64,000 bases of DNA from assembly GCF_001625215.2 (NCBI RefSeq), contig NC_030383.2, positions 63,726,949 to 63,790,948 on the forward strand, in the 5' to 3' direction. Positions 46,750 to 59,364 of this stretch are shown here, piece after piece. The notes beneath the pieces are model-generated. The model saw nothing but the letters and a program-made list of their open reading frames with translations, did no database searches and had not been told where the DNA came from. This DNA comes from Daucus carota subsp. sativus (taxonomy: Eukaryota; Streptophyta; Magnoliopsida; Apiales; Apiaceae). Within the stretch, counting starts at the first letter, position 1; each line of letters begins with the position of its first letter. Position numbers and translations under genes: made by a program.

Positions 46750-49700
46750 GGACATGTGCGAATTGTTAATTAGTTTCTAGTTGGCTGGTCTGAATTTTAT
46801 ATTTTTTGAGACTTGAGGAAAAAGATTTGAATTTATGAGTAGTTTGAGGACTATTTTGAGAAATTATCGAGAAATGGGTAAATTGCTAGTAATTGCTAGT
46901 TATATGGCTTATTTTGTATTTTTTTTTTATATGTCACTTTTAACTTAAGCACATATGTGGGCTGATCGGATAATAAATATTATTATTTTTAGTTGTAATT
47001 TTTTGTGTATTAAAATTTTGATTACATATTTTTATTCAAAAAAAGAAAATTTCAAATATAGTACTTTAACTACATGGTCAAAACACTTAAAAGCGTGTGT
47101 CAAAAAATCAAATGTTAGATATTAAAAAACAGAGCGAGTAGTAAATATCAAATATATCAAGATTTATTTATAAATAAAAATAGTTATAAAATAATTAATT
47201 TTGATTATTCAATCGATAAATTAATCAACTAAACCTCGTTGAGTCTTTTCCGAGGAGTACTCATTTTTTACTAAACTCATGCACAGGTATTGTTGTTATT
47301 GAAAATTTATAAGATTGTATATTTTTTATATAGTTAATAAAATGAAATAATAAAATTTTAATTAATTTTCTATACTATTGAACTGTATTCGAATATAGTT
47401 TAGTATTTTAAAAGAATTTAGGAGTTGGAGTTATTATAATTTGTTGTATTTTGAACCGTACTGGAAAATGCGAACAAGGGGTGATTGAGATATTATTATG
47501 CGCTCTATTAATTATATAGTTGATTTTGTATTCACTTGAAGAATGGAATAAAGACGTAATGTAATAAAATATTCATGAACTATATTTGCGGAGAAAAGAA
47601 AGTGAGGATTGAGGAGAGAATCATGAAAAAATATAAAGATAATCTTTTTAAGAAAAAAAGAAAGAAATATATCGTGAATGGAACATGTTTTTAAAATTTG
47701 TTAGTATTTGGTTAAATTTTTAGTGTAAAATGTCTTGAAACGTATGTTACAAGAGCAAGTATAATAGATTAGCTATTAACTTTCTAGATTTAAATTTTAG
47801 AAATTTGATACAAAATGATGGTCCTATTTTACTATATCTTCCCCATATGACTATCTAAATTCATACTTAAGAAATTTGCTGAAATTAAAATCCCGTTAAT
47901 CTAGAAATTAGAAATTATTTTATTAACTTATTTTACTATGTCCTCACCATCTAGATAATATCATCATGATGTCATCTTAATATTAACCCCTATTCATCAT
48001 GATATCACCCCACTCTAAAGTCGAAATCACTAAACCTATTTTTTATATAAAAGAAAAATCAAATCTATTTATTTAGAAAAAAAAAAATCAAATCTATTCT
48101 AAATTAGGGTTCATTGTTAAAAACTGAATGAGAGATTTTGGTGGTTTATTGAGGACAGGTCTTGTTAAGACTGTTTAATTTTATTTTGTTTGAAAAAGGT
48201 CTTCAAAAATTTGTTTGGACGATACAACCTGACATTTCTTCTCCAACTCATGTGTTTTGCTAGATTGAATTTGTTTCTACACTTGAACATATGATTTGTT
48301 GTTGATATCACATACTTTATAAATCGCGGCTAAAAAAATAATAAGCAATTCCATGTTGATATGTTGAATACTCATATTAATCAAAAAAATTATTTACATA
48401 TAAATCTAACAATAAAAATAATATAATACAGTTAATCAAATAAAAAAACGTAATGAAAAAATTACAAGTGAAATTACATTATTATTATTATTATTTATAA
48501 TTAAAAAAAGAATATGGTCCAGTTTAGTAACACGGAAGAGAATAGTAATGTATAAAAAAAAATGGTTGCCGCCATGATCATGTAGCGAAAAATATTTTGT
48601 GCTAATATTACTCATCAGAGATATTGATAATTACTTATTATCCAACTAAATCAAAAAGTTTTTAACAAACAAAATCATTCATCCAAAAATTAAGAGACTG
48701 ATCATCCAGAAGTTCCAACGATAATTGTTCAGATTTAACAAACGACTCCTTAGTCTCTATTAGAATAAGTCAAAATATAATATCACCATCCATCAAAAAA
48801 TTAGAAATTGTTTTACAAATTACAAAATGTCTCCCCATCTTGCACAATTACCGCCATAAAATTATAATTTGACCCCCTTTTTCTACGCAATGCCCATCCA
48901 TTATCATTGCATCATTCATTTCTCATATATCTCACTTGGACGCATATTGTACCGTCATTTTCCTTCATTATATGCAAATTGATCATTGGAATATAAAAGA
49001 ACATATATAAAGTCATGTATCAAAAAATGCATCAATTGACAAGAAAAATCAAATTGAAAACGGAAGGGATTATGTAAGATAATGTGTAGTAGGTTATATT
49101 TTAATTACGTTTGATGACGTATAGGGATCATTAAATTAAATTCATTTAATGGTCAGGATTAAGTATGTATTTTGTAGTTTTTATTCTAATTTGATTTGAT
49201 TTGTATCGAGCAAATACATACATACGTACACACACGTACATACATACATACATATACACACAAACACACACACGTATGTGTTTTAAAATAGATTTAAATA
49301 TGATGAGTTCAAAAATTATGCGTAAATTATAATATTAAAATATATTTTAAATTGAAAATTGTTGACCCATTAAATATATTTTAAAACAAAACATCCATTA
49401 ATTAATTGATCAAAATATCAATTGTTTGACCAATCGACTAACTAAGATATAATATTGTGTTTTCAATTAGTATATTATCAGCGAGCTCTTATAAATTTCT
49501 TGTGACGATATTAATATTTATTAACTAATCTCATTATTAAGTATATTTAGGTATACATGATCTAATAATAACTTCATAGATTTTGAAGATCCATCTCGAT
49601 CATGAAAACATGAAAGAAAACCCTTTCAATTTTTAAAAATATTTTTTATTCGAGATACAAAGTCAATCTTTACCAATTATGACATGTCTTACTTTTTTTC

Positions 49701-49880
49701 TAGTTTCTGCTATATCAAAAAAAAAAATGATATACATCAACTAAACATAATAAAAAAATCATGCGATACTCGAATTCGAATATGAGAGAATTTCAATCTA
49801 GTCATGAAAAATGTTTAATTCTTTTTTTCACTATTTATCTGAATTCAAGTATTTTTTTTTTTTTTTAAAATTTTGGATTC
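46750..49880. other. Gene-poor AT-rich intergenic DNA
   Basis: No gene supported. 46919-47146 is Stowaway-like (TATATGTCACTTTTAAC at one end, TTAAAAAACAGAGCGAGTA at the other). 49210-49275 is a CATA/CA-rich microsatellite. Confidence 0.5.
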
Positions 49881-51040
49881 TTTTTTTTTTTTTATCAAAA
49901 ACATAAGTTAACCTTTTCCCGCGATTTGGACAAATTTGATTCCTTTTTAGTGGCCTCCACCTCCCTCGTTCCCGCCCCCGCCAAAAAAATTAAGTGGACA
50001 AATTTGATGTATGTATATATGTATGTATTATTTGAACCTAATAAGATATCTCGAACTTTCTTTATCAATTATGTGATTCTCAAGTTTAAACACGAGAACT
50101 CGTCCACTCTTCAAGTAACTAACTAATAGAGCAGATGATTATGTGTTCATTATTGCCTAAATTTATATATATATATATATATATTCATCCTTTATGAAGT
50201 TCTTGATAGATTCAAAACATAATTTTTTTTTATGCATGTAAAAGTTAGTCTTCTCTTTCAATTGTGGTCTATCTCGATTCCTTTTTGGTTATAATTTAGA
50301 TTTGATCTATAACAACTGATCATTATAGCAAATTCGAATCTCTCGTTAAAACAGAAGAAATTTATCATCCAAGTCACGGAGCATATGATTTCGCTATTCA
50401 TTTGTTGACTAAATGTATGTCTGTATTCATCGTTTTCATGTTCTTGACAGATTTTTAATAACTTTTTTAATATATGTAAAAGTCAATCCTCTTTTTAAAT
50501 AACAATCAATCTCGATTCTTTTTTCAATTATAATCAGATTTGATCAATAACAGATGGACATCACAACAAATTTGAGTTCCTCATGAATCATATGATTTCT
50601 TTTATCAGAAAAATTCATTTCTGAGTTATCAATGATATAATATTCTTTCGATAATCATCAAAATACAAATATATTTACTCATCATTTCCGACATCAAACT
50701 TTTCGACGGTCATCAAAATACAAGTATATTTACTCATCATTTCCGACATCAAATCAACTACTGATTTTAAAGTCAATCCTACTGCATTCAACTTTCAAGC
50801 AATTACACAAACCATATTCAGTCAAAAAACACATAACCATAACTTTCGGATTTCACTAATCCGGTAAATATCATTGTAAAACATACCAAATACGCTTGAT
50901 CACATACCTTATTCACCCAAAATGATTTTACTTCTGAAATCAGATCTTACAAAACGGGCCTACAATCATATTCTAACACACAACACCGCGTCCACGCTGG
51001 GCAAACCCGGAGCCCAAACTGCTGTTTCTGCTGTCCCCAG
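49881..51040. other. Upstream region of LUH with diverged repeats
   Basis: About 50185-50360 and 50430-50600 are diverged copies of one another (ATGTAAAAGT(C/T)A(G/A)TC, TCTCGATTC, GATTTGATC(T/A)ATAACA). 50655-50764 is a closer 55-bp tandem pair. ORF 49926-50126 is not convincing. Confidence 0.55.
50655..50764. repeat. 55-bp tandem repeat upstream of LUH
   Basis: Unit begins TCATCAAAATACAA and contains TACTCATCATTTCCGACAT; two copies with few differences. Confidence 0.88.
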
Positions 51041-51172
51041 TATATTATACACACACACTATACATACAGTCACATACACAAGCTCTGTCATACACCTTGA
51101 TATTTTCTCCTCTTCGTCAAGCACTTCACTTCAACTCAATTTCCCTTAAAAACCCATTTTTCTCAACTTCAT
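51041..51172 (+). promoter_or_regulatory. Probable LUH core promoter and first non-coding exon
   Basis: TATA-like TATATTATA at 51041, then a pyrimidine-rich leader ending at a donor ATGTAAGTTT (GT at 51173). A matching acceptor TTTGCAG lies at 51545-51551 before the coding start at 51610. Inferred from motifs only. Confidence 0.5.
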
Positions 51173-51609
51173 GTAAGTTTAATCTTGTTCTTGATCATGA
51201 TCATGTGCATTCTTTGTGTTAATCTTGATTAATTTGGCTGTTGGTACTTTAAGCTTCAAGATTGTTTTTTTTTTTTTGATTTTTTTTTTGTGTGTGAAGA
51301 ATTTGAATTAGTGAAAGAATTGTGAGAATTATGTGGGTTTAAGATGGTAAGATTATTTATTTATTTATTTGGGTTTTTGGGTTTTGAGTTGATTAATTTG
51401 ATAAAGTTTTGATTTTTAATTGGTGGGGTTTTGCTGTGGATTAGTGTTTTTGATGGGGGATCTTTGTTTGATTGGAAATGCAGGGTTTTGATTGTTTGGG
51501 GTTTTTCAGGTGAATTTTGTTGTAAAGATTGATTTTTTATGCAGTTTGCAGGTTTTGATTGGTATCAGGACTGTATTGACTTTTTTGGTGTTGGGAATTG
51601 AAGCCAATC

Positions 51610-54600
51610 ATGGCACAGAGTAATTGGGAAGCTGATAAGATGTATGCTCTCTGATTTATATGTCTGAATTCCCCCCCCCCCCCCCCCCTCTCCCTCCATG
51701 TGTTGTGTGTGTGTGGTGGTTTGTATGTGTATCTGGTGTGTGTGTTGTGGTGTGTGGTGTCTTGGGAGTTGGGAGTGTGTGTATGTGTTGTGTGTGTGTG
51801 TGTGAGCGAGAGAGAGAGAGAGATGTATGTATATGAATTATTTCATGTGTGTTTGTTAAAAGTGGATATCTTGATTTTTAAAGTGATGGTTTTTGATATT
51901 TTTTTTGGTGTTTAGGCTTGATGTTTATATATACGATTATTTACTGAAAAGAAAACTACATTCATCGGCGAAAGCTTTTATGGCCGAGGGGAAGGTTGCT
52001 AATGACCCCGTAGGTAATGCATTTAGTGATCGAATTGAATTTTTGTTGACTTTGTTTTTCTGAGTTGCTCCTGAATAATAAATTTTAATTATGCAGCTAT
52101 CGATGCGCCTGGGGGATTTCTCTTTGAGTGGTGGTCTGTTTTCTGGGACATTTTCATTGCAAGAACTAATGACAAGCATTCGGAGGCTGCTGCGTCTTAC
52201 ATTGAGGTGTTTACAGATTCTGAAATGATATTTTTGCCATTGTTTTGGGATATTGTTATACAATTGAGTTATTGGGATTTTTTCTTAGAAAGGAAGGTGT
52301 ATTTTGAATTTTTATATGATTAACATTGTGCTATGTTTTGTGATTTTGTTTAATGACTTTTTAGACACAACAAATCAAAGTAAGAGAGCACCAACAGCAG
52401 TTGCAACTTATGCAGCAACGGAATGCACAATTGCAACGAAGGGATCCTGGTCATTCATCCCTTGGGGGCCCAGTAAATACTATGAATTCTGAAGGAATGA
52501 TGGGACAACCATCAGCCAGTGTCTTGGCTATGAAAATGTATGAAGAGCGGATGAAACATCCTCATTCGGTAGATTCAGAAGCATCACCTGCTCTAATTGA
52601 TGCCAATAAGATGGCCCTGCTTAGATCCGCAGCTAATCACCAAGGGTATATTCTATAAACTGTATATTGATTAAGGATATAAAGGTTAATATATTTGTTT
52701 CATCGCGTTGTTTGTTATTGATTCAGCCAGTTGCTTCAAGGAAATTCTGGGAACATGTCTGGGTCTTTGCAGCAAATGCGTCCCCAAATGACCAATGTAA
52801 GTAATTAAAGTATATGCTCTTTCTATCTATGATGATAATATGCTTGCAGTATTGCAAGTTTGTCTGTTTTTCTTGTTCATTCACTTGTGACTAATTGATA
52901 CTTTTAGGACATGAAGACTGAAGTGAACTTGGGCAATCAGAAATCTTTGCCTTCACAAGCATCATCCATATATGGACAAGCAATCTTGCAGTCAAAGTCT
53001 GGTATGCCAGGTGCGGGGAACACTACCAGAGCTAATTTTTATTATATGAGTTCCTTACCAATTCTGCCAAATAAATATTATACTATATAAGAAGGAATGT
53101 GTAAATATATTCACTCAATCACATTGCTTTTTCTTCAGGATTAAATCAAGGAGTCACCGGTCTTCCACTGAAGGGTTGGCCTCTTACGGTGAGCCATACA
53201 TATTTTTGTTAAGTGCAGCATTGTTTTATTCTTTCACAAAATAGCATTAGCGTGTATGCTTGACCATTCGTTATAATTCAGGGAATTGATCAACTACGGC
53301 CGAATTCAGGTCTACAAGTACAGCGGCCGAATCTACAGAACCAGAATCAATTTCTCTTGGCGTCACCAAACCAACAGGCGTTAGCCCAAGCTCAGGCACA
53401 AGGGAGTCTTGGAAACTCACCTAACTACGGGTTTGGTGGATTACCACGGGGTGGATTAAATGTAAAAGATGCTCAGCAGGCAAGAAATGATGGATCTATA
53501 TGTTCACCAAAGGTTAAAAAACAAAATGTTATAGACATCGCTAAGTAATATAAATATCGCATCCACTGATAGATGCAATGTGTGCATTTTATTACCCCTG
53601 TTTTTTTGTAATGAGCTTTAAGATCAACTGGTAGATTGAAAGGTGCATGCACACGGTGATATAAGTTGCATATGAATTTTTTCATATTCAGAGGGAAATT
53701 AACGGATTGCTCAAAGCGTGTATATATTAGCTTTTTTCCTTTTATATTCTTTTACCTGCGTATACCAATGCCTTCTGCAATTTGAGCCTCAATTTGAGCC
53801 TGAGACATGTGATATGTCTGTCCCGTATTTGCTGCTTAACTATGTGCATACACTGCTTCAACTTGTTTAGAAAACATGCCAAGAATGAGAGAATCACTGC
53901 ATTGTAGTAGCTAAATATCTGATTCAGTTTTTTATGCATCTCAGATGATGACTCAAATGCAACAATCATCCTCTCAGCATGACCAGTTATCGCAACAGCA
54001 ACTGCAACAGCAGGTTTGATCTCTATCCTATATCTCTAGAAGAAATTTTAAGAGCCATAATTAAGATGTACATATACTGGTAAAACTTTCCAGTCCCCTA
54101 CCATACAAGTTGTGATGAGGCACAATTTTCAACTATGGCACTTGTATGTTCTCCCCTCTGTTATTTGCTTTTGTGGTATATCTGTTAACACTTTAAATTG
54201 TTATCACCGTGCAGAATAATAATCGAAAAAGGAAACAACACTCGTCTTCTGGACCAGCTAATAGTACTGGTACGGGAAATACTGTAGGTCCTTCACCCAA
54301 CTCCCCAGCATCAACTCATACACCTGGTGATGGGGTTAATACTGCTAGTAGTCTGCAGCATGTAAGCAGTGGACAAAAAGGGTTGATGATGTATGGTTCA
54401 GAAACAGCAGGTCTCACATCACCTGCAAATCAGTTGGTAGGTCCTAATATTTTTCACAGACATACTCTTCAATCTGTATGCTGGTATTATTTTGCATCTT
54501 AGAAAATATTACTTATTTAAACTATACCAATGTTGAATGAACTCCTAAATTTACTGTTCTTTGCTTTCTTTAACTCAATTAATTGATGAAATATGCATTA

Positions 54601-56649
54601 TTTTCTTACTATATGTGTGCGCATAGAGTATCAAGCTTGTGATGATATGTCCAAAAAAGGGTAAAGTTTATGAACGACTTGATACGAAACATTGCCTTGA
54701 TGCACAAAGAACATTTCATATCGCAGGATGACTTGGAACATTTTGGAGATGTGGGAGACGTTGACTCCTTTTTGTCAAATGATGGTGAAGATGGCCGAAC
54801 TTTATACGGCACGATTAAACAAAATCTTACTGAACATAAGACAGAGTCTTCTAAAGGTAATGTACCTTGTTGGTTATGTTTTCTCAAAGTTCAGGGTTTT
54901 GCACAGAACTGTTGACTCTATGACTTTCATGGCCTATATATCAGGATTCTCTTTCGGAGAAGTTGGTTGTATACGGACCAGAAATAAAATCACATGCTGC
55001 CATTTCTCTTCCGATGGGAAGCTGTTAGCTAGTGCCGGTCATGAGAAGAAGGTAACCAAAAACACTGCAATGTTTTAAACCATATTGTCTCTTCTTATAA
55101 CAGAGTAATGGCGGACGAGAGTATGTGTATATTAATTAGTGCTGATCATTTGACAGGCTGTTATTTGGAACATGGATACCTTGAAAACAGAGAGCACTCC
55201 TGAAGAGCATACGAACTTGATTTCAGATGTTCGTTTCAGGCCTAATTCAACTCAACTGCTGACAACTTCATTTGACAATTCTGTAAGATTGTGGGATGCA
55301 GCTAATGTAATTATCTAAACTCAGTTGTGTATACTTGTTTTTTATTCTGAATAGGACTCGGCCTTTGTACCGTGTGACTTAACGTTTTAGTATATCGCCT
55401 CTGACTTGTCCTTGCAGCCAAGCTACTGTCTGCATGCTTATACTGGGCACCCTTCTCAGGTCATGTCCCTAGACTTTCATCCAAAGAAGAATGACATGTT
55501 CTGTTTTTGTGATGGTAACAATGAAATTCGTTACTGGAACATTAATCCATTTACGTGTACTCGAGTTTCAAAGGTTTGTTCATGAAACTTGTATACCTTT
55601 TGTCTCCCAAACAAATGTGATTTTGTTAAATTGTAACTTTTTATCTTTCGTTGTCTATATATTGCTCTTATCAGCAAGGAGGTAGTTCACAAGTGAGATT
55701 TCAACCAGTAAGTGGTCGCCTATTAGCAGCAGCATCAGATAAAGTTGTGTCCCTCTTTGATGTTGAAACTGACATGCAAACACATTCTTTCCAGGTCTGG
55801 CATTTAATGCTATTTGTCAAGTGTTGCCAAAACTTCATATATATTGTTGGTTTGACCCTCTTGCATATCTTCTCATGTGCTAATCACAAAATTGGGTTCC
55901 CACCCTTTTTTCTTATCTTGGTGTCTTATCAGGGACACAGCAGTGTGATTAACTACCTATGCTGGGATCTAAATGGTGATTATTTGGCTTCCGTTTGTGA
56001 AGAGTCTGTGAAAGTTTGGTCATTGACCTCTGGCGAATGCATTCATGATTTTAGCTCAAACGGAAACCAGTTCCATTCGTGTGCTTTTCATCCAAGCTAT
56101 TCAGCTCTCTTGGTGATTGGTGGAATGACGGTATTCATCTGATTGTCTTTGTTTCTTGACTTTGTTTTAAACATTACACCAAGATATTTTGCTATTAGTC
56201 CAGCATTATGGATTAGTCTCTTGGATAATTAGGTTATCGGGGGTTATTTTTTTTCCCCATACTTGTATGATCTGAATTGCCAAGAACCTAGTTTAAACTT
56301 GCGATGCTTCAATCTGTGACTTGTTACTTCTATTTTTGAATTTGGAAATAAGTGGACCAGTTAAAATTGTCAATATTGGTACCTAAAGACAATCGATCAT
56401 TGTCTAGATGTGTGACAATTGACATGTTGACCTTTAAATACCACGATATAATGTGTTTAAGTATCAGTACTTTGCTAACACTATATTTTTGAACATTCTG
56501 TGCAGTCCTTAGAGTTGTGGAATATGGCCGAGAACAAAAGAATGACAGTGCCAGCACATGAACATATGATTGCTGCATTAGCACAGTCCCCTGTTACAGG
56601 AATGGTTGCTTCTGGAAGTCACGACAGTTCTGTGAAGTTATGGAAATAA
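51610..56649 (+). CDS. LUH: Transcriptional corepressor LEUNIG_HOMOLOG (LUH)
   Basis: Seventeen coding exons: 51610-51641, 51916-52013, 52097-52206, 52365-52645, 52727-52796, 52908-53010, 53139-53188, 53282-53512, 53945-54013, 54215-54436, 54727-54856, 54945-55051, 55157-55306, 55418-55573, 55675-55794, 55933-56130, 56506-56649. All are GT-AG and phases agree, giving 756 residues. It starts [11 protein letters not shown] as in LUH rather than MSQTNWEADKM of LUG. The N-terminal LUFS domain (LisH plus [20 protein letters not shown]) binds SEUSS-type adaptors. A Gln-rich middle and the basic [12 protein letters not shown] nuclear signal follow. Seven WD40 repeats close the protein, with [35 protein letters not shown] and VKLWK. 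It is a Groucho/Tup1-like corepressor in floral, mucilage and vascular programmes. No lesion seen. Confidence 0.96.
51671..51715. repeat. Poly-C (18) tract in LUH intron 1
   Basis: Eighteen consecutive C bases begin about 30 bases after the first coding exon, followed by CT-rich and then TG- and GA-repeat DNA up to about 51823. Confidence 0.95.
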
Positions 56650-57475
56650 TATTTCTGGTAAATTACACTGTTTGGAGCTGAGCAACGCTGGTATCAACTG
56701 TATTCTGAACCATCAGAGCTGTCTCTTGAGGACATTGTGTAAAAGTTTCTGAGTATCTCTCTCATATTTATAGAATGTTTTGTTTTGTTGTGTCAATGAT
56801 AGAAATTATACCTACAGCGTCATTTTGGTTTAAAGATAGCAGATCGGAGAGGAACACTTAGTGAGCTCTCCGGAAGATTAAGGATTTTAGATTCTTCTTA
56901 GCCATCGATATTACAATAACAGTAGAAAAGTAATAGTACTGCTGAATTTTAATGCTATATTTCATGTTGGATATTCAATTTGTTTTTCTTGGTTAAAAAT
57001 GTTTTTTTTTTTTTTTTGTTTTAGTTGGGTAGAATATAGTATAGTAACCTGTTTTTGATTCCCGGTATTTATACAGATACTGATTACCCCATCCCGCCAG
57101 GCGAGTGTTTTCTGTACACGAACTTGGGGGATAATGGCCTGCTACTGCAGACCCATTGCATTCTTTGCAATCACAGCATTAGTATCGTTCGGTGATGATA
57201 ATCACAGCATTAGTATCGTTCGGTGATGATAGCTATCAGTTGTTCAAAGAGCTGAGATGTACCCATGTACATATTCTTGAACCAAAAACGATACTAAAGC
57301 GAAAAACTGAGAATTTTATTGTTCAATCAGCAGAATTAGTGCATATGATTGTTCAAGAAATGGCGTTCTTGATACAATCTGATTACATGACATGCGGAAA
57401 CGTGTGACAAAATTATTACAACCAAATAAGCGCAACAGAGTTGCGTTGTGCTACTCTGGGAAAGATTGTGCAGAT
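56650..57475. other. LUH 3' UTR and intergenic DNA
   Basis: The LUH 3' UTR probably runs to about 56950. Between the convergent LUH and methyltransferase genes lies a T17 run at 57003 and a 31-bp tandem repeat at 57169-57230. Confidence 0.55.
57169..57230. repeat. 31-bp exact tandem duplication
   Basis: 57169-57199 and 57200-57230 are identical (unit AATCACAGCATTAG and on to GGTGATGAT). Confidence 0.95.
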
Positions 57476-58770
57476 TCATTTCTTGTACAACTCAACAACA
57501 CCGTATAAATCTGCCCCGCATATATACCTGGAGCTTGCAAACCCTGCTTCTTTTCCCAGCATTTGAAATTCTTTGGCAGTCCTCTCTTTTCCGCCATGGG
57601 TTACAACCATCATTCGTATATCCACCTGAGACGTGTTCTTGGCAATGACATCAGTTTCCGGGAGCTCTGAATGTATCATCTCTATGATAACCACTTTGCC
57701 GTAATCTGGTATGGCTTCATAACACTTCTTCAAAATCTTCACGCTTTCTTCGTCGGTCCAGTCATGAAGTACCCTCTGCATAATTCACTCACTGAGAGCT
57801 AGGAAGTAGAATTTGACTAGTTAGAACTTTAAACCATTGCTTTGCACTTACCTGAAGCACCACAGCATCTCCTTTAGGCACAGATACAAACATATCTCCT
57901 CCGACATGATCAATACCTGACAGATTTATAGATTTAGAACGTAATCTTATATGTCTCACTCGGAAGTAGGACGTCTGACACATGCATAAAATGTACCTGG
58001 CAACTTAGGTGCATCTTTAACCACATGAGGCAAGTCGAAATTGATGCCCTTGACATGAGGGTTCAGAGAAACAATGCAACTTAGAGTTGCGCCATGAGCA
58101 CCCCCAACATCCACCACTTGTTTCACTCCCTCGAATCCTTTGTACATCTTTAGAAGAATGTCCATGGAAGTAGCGATAGATTTATCCATTGCTTCGCTCA
58201 AGAGACTCGCGAGATGTTTATCTTTCTCTAGGTACTCAAACACATTGGCTCCGTCATGAGATAGATTAAACGGAATCCCTCCATCAAGGATTGAATCTTT
58301 GAGTTTATACCTGCAAGACGTCGTAAATCACTGTAAGGACTGATTTATGAATAAAATTAGGAGAGGATTCGAACTAACCAACAATTCTGCATTTCTCTGT
58401 GATGAATGAATTGATGATAAGGAACCAGACAAGGTCCAGCCACACCCTGAACAAAATACCGAGAGATCGGTGTCAGGCCATAGGCCCTTGTCAGAAGAGC
58501 ATTGCCACTATCCTTCACAAGCTTGCATTTAACGATATCGTGGCTAGCCAGCAAGCGAAGCATACGATCAAGCATTTCCGAGGCCTCAGGGTTCTTCGTG
58601 GGAAGGCTGGCAGCGATTTCATCAGGATGCAGGTAGCCATTGTAGCCAGCTTTCTGCGCAACAATGTCAAAGACACTGAGCTCAAAGAGGGCACTTAAGA
58701 CCCCGTGAACCGTCGAAGAATTCACTATCTGCATTGCAGTCAAGAAGGCTTCTTGATCATGTGATGCCAT
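57476..58770 (-). CDS. Class II O-methyltransferase, caffeic acid 3-O-methyltransferase-like
   Basis: Four exons (58770-58379, 58310-57997, 57916-57852, 57775-57476) give 356 residues, standard for plant COMT-type SAM-dependent methyltransferases. The N-terminal dimerisation domain runs to about residue 120. The SAM site is VVDVGGAHGATLSCI, then GINFDLPHVV and GDMFVSVPKGDA. The catalytic triad equivalent is visible: His261 in VLHDWTDEE, Glu289 in VVIIEMIH and Glu321 in GGKERT. COMT relatives methylate phenolic hydroxyls in lignin and phenylpropanoid routes, but sequence alone does not separate caffeate from flavonoid, alkaloid or anthranilate acceptors. The substrate-pocket text differs enough from true COMT that I leave the acceptor open. 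The start is MASHDQEAF, about 45 bases below a TATA box. Confidence 0.9.
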
Positions 58771-58810
58771 GGCTCTGTTTTCTTGTCTTTGGTAAGTCCT
58801 TTGGAGGTGC

Positions 58811-58820
58811 TTATTTATAG
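58811..58820 (-). promoter_or_regulatory. TATA box of the O-methyltransferase gene
   Basis: Minus-strand CTATAAATAA, about 42 bases above the start codon, implying a very short leader. Confidence 0.65.
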
Positions 58821-58951
58821 AGTTAGATCTCGAATTGTTGCATGGCCAGTTGATGCATTGTTGACATTGAATGTGGAAGATTTTAATAATTTGAAACAGA
58901 TGATTTAACAGGGTAGGTGAGTGCAATAGTGCATGTAGTTTGTGTTACATT

Positions 58952-59356
58952 CAATGTTGCGAAAAGCGTAAATTGGTTTCAAAGCGACGAAAGCATCTTC
59001 TAGCGTTTAAGCAATAAAGCAGACGCTTAAGAGTAATTTTAAGCGGATCAATAAAATATAAATTAAATTTTTAGTTATAATATTAATATATTTAAAGATG
59101 ATATATGTTGTGACAAGAATTTAAATTTTTAATATTTTGGATAAAATATATATTTTAATTTTTTAAATATAATTATAGTTATATTATAAAAAAAATTAAT
59201 ATTTTAAAATTAAAAAATTAGCAAGTCGATATCATTTTGACCGCTTAAAGACCGCTTAATCTTCAAAAACGCTTAATCTTCCTCTTAGTACAAAATCGAA
59301 ACGCTTTATGACCGATTCCGTTTAGACGGCCACTTAATGCGCTTTTTACGATACTG
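58952..59356. mobile_element. hAT-like MITE, 405 bp
   Basis: Target duplication GTTACATT (58944-58951, 59357-59364). Ends CAATGTTGCGAAAAGCG and CGCTTTTTACGATACTG are imperfect inverted repeats. Subterminal CGCTTAA/TTAAGCG words repeat in both orientations. Non-coding. It lies about 180 bases above the methyltransferase start. Confidence 0.85.
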
Positions 59357-59364
59357 GTTACATT

